Assembly (NCBI GenBank): GCA_900316965.1
Contig: ONEY01000006.1
Span: 1-64,000, forward strand
Reading direction: 5' to 3'
Source of the DNA: an uncultured Bacteroidales bacterium
GTDB taxonomy: Bacteria > Bacteroidota > Bacteroidia > Bacteroidales > P3
DNA length: 64,000 nucleotides
Shown here: piece by piece, positions 60,158 through 64,000 of the stretch
How the letters are laid out: each line of letters opens with the position of its first letter
Numbering within the stretch: the first letter of the stretch is position 1
Translations under genes and position numbers: made by a program
The notes under the pieces: model-generated
Seen by the model: the letters and a program-made list of their open reading frames with translations, nothing else
What the model was told of the DNA's origin: nothing
Databases searched by the model: none

Positions 60158-60844
60158 ATGGAGGCAATAATCCTTGCTGGCGGTTTCGGCACACGCCTGC
60201 GCAGCGTTGTCAGCGACGTTCCCAAGCCTATGGCTCCCGTCAAAGGCGGACGGCCATTTCTTGAGCTGCTTTTGGACGAACTTGCATTATACAATTTCAC
60301 CCACATAGTGCTCTCTACAGGATACATGCACGAGACCATCGAGAACCATTTTGGCAGCCATTACAAAGACATACAAATATCCTACGCTGTCGAAAACGAG
60401 CCTCTTGGCACAGGTGGAGGTATGCGCAACGCCATAGAGAAATGCCACGAAAAAGAGGTCGTTGTACTTAATGGTGACACACTATTCCGCATCAACTACG
60501 ATGACCTCATCAACTTTTATCACAGTCACCCAACCAGACTTGCCGTAGTATTGCGTATGGTTGAAGACACTGCACGTTACGGATCTGTCACAACAGACTG
60601 TTGCGACCGTATTTGCCGTTTTACAGAGAAAAACAGTGCCGGAGGCGCAGGAACCATCAACGGCGGCATATACATGCTTGACCGCAGCCTTCTCGAAGAG
60701 CACCCTCTAGGAGAGAGCTTCTCTTTTGAAAAAGAAATTTTGCAAAAACAATTCTGCAAAGAGGATTTTTACGCCTACGCCTCAGGCGCCTTCTTCCTCG
60801 ACATCGGCATTCCCGAAGACTACATGAAAATCAGAAACTACTAA
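60158..60844 (+). CDS. hddC: D-glycero-alpha-D-manno-heptose 1-phosphate guanylyltransferase
   Basis: 228 residues, a sugar-phosphate nucleotidyltransferase with the signature IILAGGFGTRLRSVVSDVPKPMAP and the acidic LNGDTLFRI. Next to hddA and gmhA, the likely reaction is GTP plus heptose 1-phosphate to GDP-D-glycero-D-manno-heptose. A mannose-1-phosphate enzyme is the main alternative. A longer frame from 60116 overlaps gmhA; the ATG at 60158 gives the normal N-terminus. The phosphatase needed between HddA and HddC (gmhB type) is not in this cluster. It converges on the M16 gene with 6 bp between stops. Confidence 0.9.
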   Translation: MEAIILAGGFGTRLRSVVSDVPKPMAPVKGGRPFLELLLDELALYNFTHIVLSTGYMHETIENHFGSHYKDIQISYAVENEPLGTGGGMRNAIEKCHEKEVVVLNGDTLFRINYDDLINFYHSHPTRLAVVLRMVEDTARYGSVTTDCCDRICRFTEKNSAGGAGTINGGIYMLDRSLLEEHPLGESFSFEKEILQKQFCKEDFYAYASGAFFLDIGIPEDYMKIRNY

Positions 60845-60850
60845 TAAGCG

Positions 60851-62134
60851 TCAGTCTTTCCGTCCTACTGTTACTACCGTCATCTCTTCCGGAGCGAAGA
60901 TTTTCGCGGCAAGCGACTGTATTTTTTCCGGCGTTATTGCGTGAGGGCTTTCTGGCGTCAGCACGTCAAAATAGTTGTCAGTGAAGCTCTCTGTTATTCC
61001 ATTTGTCAACATCTGACAGAAACGCTCGCTGCGCTCAAAGATACCATCAATGCTGCGCATAAAGTCACCCAGCATACAATTGCGAACCAAGTCAAGCTCG
61101 TCGGCAGACACAAGTTCGGAACTCAGTTTGTCAAGTTCAACACGGATATCCTTCAACGCCATTTCAGCCACATCGGCACCAACATCGGAAACAATGAAAA
61201 AAGTAATACTACCTTTAGAAACATGTGTCTGAGAGTAGATACCATAAGTATATCCCTTATCCTCTCGTATCGAACTCATCAGCCTAGAGCCAAAATAACC
61301 ACCCAACAAAGTATTAAGCACCATAAATTTAGAATAATCCACATCATTCCAATTATAAGGCAGCAAACGTCCAATACGCAGCGTTGTCTGAACAGCGTTG
61401 GGCAAAAAACCATTAATTCTAGCCCCACAGGTCCCCATTGGCTGCGGAAGCACAATGTCGGCAGGCGCTACATATTTCTTTTGAGCGAAGATGTTCTCTA
61501 TACTCTTCAAATCCTTGTCGGTGACATTGCCAGCGGCAACGATAGTCATACTTTCAGGGGAATGATACAGTTTATGGAAAGCAGAGACATCGGCAACATT
61601 GAGCAAGTCTATATCTTCAGGTGTGGCAAATGTGCCCAGAGGATGATTATCGCCATAAAGTAACGCATAAAATTCGTTGCGTGCCACAAAAGAAGTTTGC
61701 TGCATGTGAGTCAACAACTCTTGCTTTCTCTTGCCAATGTAAACCATGAATTCTTTCTCATCATAGACAGGCTCGGTGATAATCTCATAGAGCATGGGCA
61801 GCAATTCGTCGAGATAGCGCGACAAAGTATATACAGTTATCGTGGCAGATACCGCGTCGTTGCTCTTTTCGACCACAATGCCACGAAAATCCATAAACTC
61901 AGCTATCTGCTGTGCAGTGTGCTTACTAGTGCCCTCTGTTAGCAGTTGGATAGCCGACGCAGACTGCATTTTTTTATCTTGCAACACAGTGCCCGCATTA
62001 AATATGAAATCTAGTTTCACCAATTCAGTACCTCTATCTGGGAAATAATAGAGAGTTTGACCATTGGTCATCACAAATTTCTGTGGTTCCAAACCACTTC
62101 TGTCTATATCTTGTGGGGTTAGTGTGTCTTTCAT
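60851..62134 (-). CDS. M16 peptidase-like protein lacking the HxxEH zinc motif
   Basis: 427 residues of the pitrilysin-like M16 fold. Where active members have HxxEH after the first strands, this one reads SASAIQLLTEGT, so the zinc site is missing. The R-Y motif region of the non-catalytic half is kept (SRLMSSIREDKGYTYGIYSQ). It therefore looks like the inactive partner of a two-subunit M16 protease, which normally has an active partner encoded beside it; none is adjacent here. It has no clear signal peptide. It lies 76 nt after the TonB-dependent receptor gene on the same strand. Confidence 0.88.
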   Translation of the reverse strand: MKDTLTPQDIDRSGLEPQKFVMTNGQTLYYFPDRGTELVKLDFIFNAGTVLQDKKMQSASAIQLLTEGTSKHTAQQIAEFMDFRGIVVEKSNDAVSATITVYTLSRYLDELLPMLYEIITEPVYDEKEFMVYIGKRKQELLTHMQQTSFVARNEFYALLYGDNHPLGTFATPEDIDLLNVADVSAFHKLYHSPESMTIVAAGNVTDKDLKSIENIFAQKKYVAPADIVLPQPMGTCGARINGFLPNAVQTTLRIGRLLPYNWNDVDYSKFMVLNTLLGGYFGSRLMSSIREDKGYTYGIYSQTHVSKGSITFFIVSDVGADVAEMALKDIRVELDKLSSELVSADELDLVRNCMLGDFMRSIDGIFERSERFCQMLTNGITESFTDNYFDVLTPESPHAITPEKIQSLAAKIFAPEEMTVVTVGRKD

Positions 62135-62210
62135 CGTGCTCTATACAGATTGTTTTAGATATAAATCGATAGTTAGCTTTTATTTATACAGACTAGCATC
62201 TCTACCAGAC

Positions 62211-64000
62211 TCAGAATGTCACTGTTATTTTGAAATTAAGTTGGCGAGCTGTGAGGTAGTTAGGCACCGGATAGTACTGATTGGCGTAGTCGGAAACCCA
62301 AGTATAGGCCACCACGTTCTTGTAGTCGAAGAGATTGAACACTTCAACAGAAAGCAGAACATCGTCGACATAACGCATAAGCCAGCTGTCACGCAGCTTG
62401 GGGAAATGAGAAAGCTGCAGAGTGTTGCCCCAATCCACACGAAAGTAGGCGGGATAGTAGTGCGACTGAGAAAAATCACGCTGTGTGGGATAGGTAAACG
62501 ACATGCCACTACCTGCTATTAAACTTAGCGACATACGCCAGAATGGCACCGATGGTACATAGTCTTGGAAAAAAAGCTTGAAACTAATACGTTGGTCTGC
62601 AGGACGAGCTATCCAATCAAAATCGTCACCATCAATATTCTGCTGAGTCTTCATAAGCGACAGCGACGCCCATGACTCCAACCCTTCAACGACCTCGCCG
62701 CTAAGTCTCAATGACAATCCCGCAGCATACCCAACCGCATTATTTTCAGCATCATAACGAATTCTAAGATTATCAATGCGATAAGCAATAAGGTCTGATA
62801 TATATTTATAATAGACGTCGGCGGTGAATTTAAACGGACTATTGCCAATATGGAAATTCCAATCCATGGTTCCCATAGCCTGATAGGAACGTTGCGGAAG
62901 AGCGTTATGGTTGAGTTCACCGTTGTCGTAACGGAACTCCCTATACAATGGCGCCTGGCTATAAATGCCAGCAGCCAAACGAAAAAGAATGTTACGTCTC
63001 CACTGAGGTTTATAGTTGAAACTCAGACGAGGTGATATGAACAGATGACTGTTATGATCAGCGTCATTGTTTGCCGTTGCCGTCAGCGCATAGTTAGAGA
63101 CATTGCCAGACAAAGTATCTCCTCCAAAATAAACATCGTACCAATGAGCTCTTACTCCAGCGACAAAAGAGAAGAGGTCGCCTCTGTCGTTATAAAAGTC
63201 AACATTGCGCTGTACAAAAGCAGTAAGCCTTGACGACGACACCGCGTGGTTAGCTCTGCAATATAGTTGAAGTATCGGCGTTAAAGGCATATTGCTATCA
63301 TTGCCAGGCAACGGCAGTACCGTTGGCAGGGCAAAGCCCGATGAGTCAACAAGCTTCCATTCTTTCATGCGGTCGCGGAATTGCTCATGCTGCAATTTCA
63401 AGCCCCAGTTCCAGTTGCCAAGGGCAGCATAGTTGGTACCCTGCACCTCGGCAGCAAAAATATTAGTCTTCAAATTGTTGCGTGCATGTTCCAAAAAAGA
63501 CCCTATTCCACGGTCGAAACGCTCCGTCTCTCCATTTTCATCATAATTGCCGACATTGAGCTCATAAAGCATATACTGGCTAAGGATGTCGTAGCTTTCG
63601 TTTTCACGATTGCCTTGAAAGGAACATGTCCACCTAAGTTTGAAGTCGTCATTGGGATGGTAGTCTGCCGACAAAGCTGCCAGCGTAGTTGTATAGCTGT
63701 CGCTTTCTTCTCCCTCATAGTAAACCTCAAACTGCATTGCTTCGTTGAAGCCACCAAAGGTGGTAGTCTGCGATTCCGGTATCAGCCCATAAATGTTGCG
63801 AGAAACCATCATGAGTAGATGTAAGTCTAGAGCATCATTCACCTTATAGGACAAAAGTGACTGCATATCGCTATATGAAGTTGTGTAGTTGCCCTTGGTG
63901 TCTAGTGAGCCGAAAAGATACCTGTTAGAATGCTGACGGAGGCCCAAGGAATAGGAGAATTTCTTGCCTGCCAGTCCTTTCAACGACAAAGAAGCGCCAA
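62211..64000 (-). CDS. TonB-dependent receptor, C-terminal part (N-terminus outside window)
   Basis: A frame of 596 codons open to the window edge; the first codons in view read GASLSLKG, so the true start lies beyond 64000. The visible part is an outer-membrane barrel with alternating strands, long loops and a typical end (YLTARQLNFKITVTF, final Phe). The plug and signal are missing from view. Barrel landmarks include LFISPRLSFNYKPQWRRN, GIYSQAPLYREFRYDNG and VEVFNLFDYKNVVAY. The ligand is unknown. It precedes the M16-like gene on the same strand. Confidence 0.85.
   Translation of the reverse strand, partial: GASLSLKGLAGKKFSYSLGLRQHSNRYLFGSLDTKGNYTTSYSDMQSLLSYKVNDALDLHLLMMVSRNIYGLIPESQTTTFGGFNEAMQFEVYYEGEESDSYTTTLAALSADYHPNDDFKLRWTCSFQGNRENESYDILSQYMLYELNVGNYDENGETERFDRGIGSFLEHARNNLKTNIFAAEVQGTNYAALGNWNWGLKLQHEQFRDRMKEWKLVDSSGFALPTVLPLPGNDSNMPLTPILQLYCRANHAVSSSRLTAFVQRNVDFYNDRGDLFSFVAGVRAHWYDVYFGGDTLSGNVSNYALTATANNDADHNSHLFISPRLSFNYKPQWRRNILFRLAAGIYSQAPLYREFRYDNGELNHNALPQRSYQAMGTMDWNFHIGNSPFKFTADVYYKYISDLIAYRIDNLRIRYDAENNAVGYAAGLSLRLSGEVVEGLESWASLSLMKTQQNIDGDDFDWIARPADQRISFKLFFQDYVPSVPFWRMSLSLIAGSGMSFTYPTQRDFSQSHYYPAYFRVDWGNTLQLSHFPKLRDSWLMRYVDDVLLSVEVFNLFDYKNVVAYTWVSDYANQYYPVPNYLTARQLNFKITVTF

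Noticed and set aside
60941..61663. 240-residue plus-strand frame opposite the M16-like gene
   Set aside because: Low-complexity shadow with no domain; the M16 fold on the other strand is well supported.

Overview
The window is a dense stretch of chromosome from a Bacteroidota bacterium, most likely an uncultured member of the order Bacteroidales. Supporting signs are: secreted proteins with Por/type IX secretion (T9SS) sorting domains and a gliding-motility-type C-terminal domain; SusC-type TonB-dependent receptors; families typical of the phylum (PCMD, DUF4249, DUF2723, AURKAIP1/COX24-like mini-protein); and promoters of the Bacteroidetes sigma-ABfr type (TTTG, about 20 nt, TAnnTTTG). No phage, transposon, CRISPR array or rRNA was seen. 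The only stable RNA gene found is one tRNA-Arg. The genus cannot be named from the sequence alone.

Layout. 1-7.2 kb: a truncated T9SS-type fibronectin-like protein, RNase G, HU with a 29-residue mS38-like basic protein, a CPBP membrane protease and a PCMD-domain T9SS cargo protein. 7.2-10.1 kb: a methyl-cycle unit on the minus strand (DUF1846, mtnN, luxS) followed by tRNA-Arg(CCG). 10.4-15.0 kb: a sensor kinase with no adjacent regulator, converging on a lipoprotein / AtoE transporter / metallo-hydrolase lipoprotein group. 15.3-20.9 kb: a TonB-dependent receptor with a DUF4249 lipoprotein, converging on a Tat-exported Fe-S aldo/keto reductase and an outer-membrane protein. 21.0-26.9 kb: radA, a U32 peptidase, a TerB/DnaJ protein and a DUF748 protein. 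27.2-31.5 kb: ispD, nif3-like, zinc-ribbon protein and hutH.

31.6-47.7 kb is almost entirely on the minus strand: a giant T9SS type B protein, mgtC-like, ygiQ, pgk, atpB (apart from other ATP synthase genes), a small DNA-binding-like protein, DUF2723, arginine deiminase, an unknown anchored protein and an S41 protease. 47.9-52.6 kb (plus): sppA, a SUMF1-like protein, and aguB-aguA, which together convert agmatine to putrescine. 52.7-56.2 kb (minus): EamA and MATE transporters and an HtrA lipoprotein. 56.5-60.8 kb (plus): a surface-glycan cluster (glycosyltransferase, hddA, a TonB-like protein with a cysteine cluster, gmhA, hddC) for GDP-D-glycero-D-manno-heptose. The end holds a degenerate M16 peptidase and the C-terminal part of another TonB-dependent receptor.

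Most of the region is housekeeping and envelope biology. The best leads are: the TonB-like protein inside the heptose operon; the solitary atpB with a small protein carrying a clamp-binding-like QLGLF motif; the DUF1846-mtnN-luxS leader hairpin; a terminator that ends 2 nt before the ygiQ start codon; and a short tandem repeat with a related copy 32 kb away.
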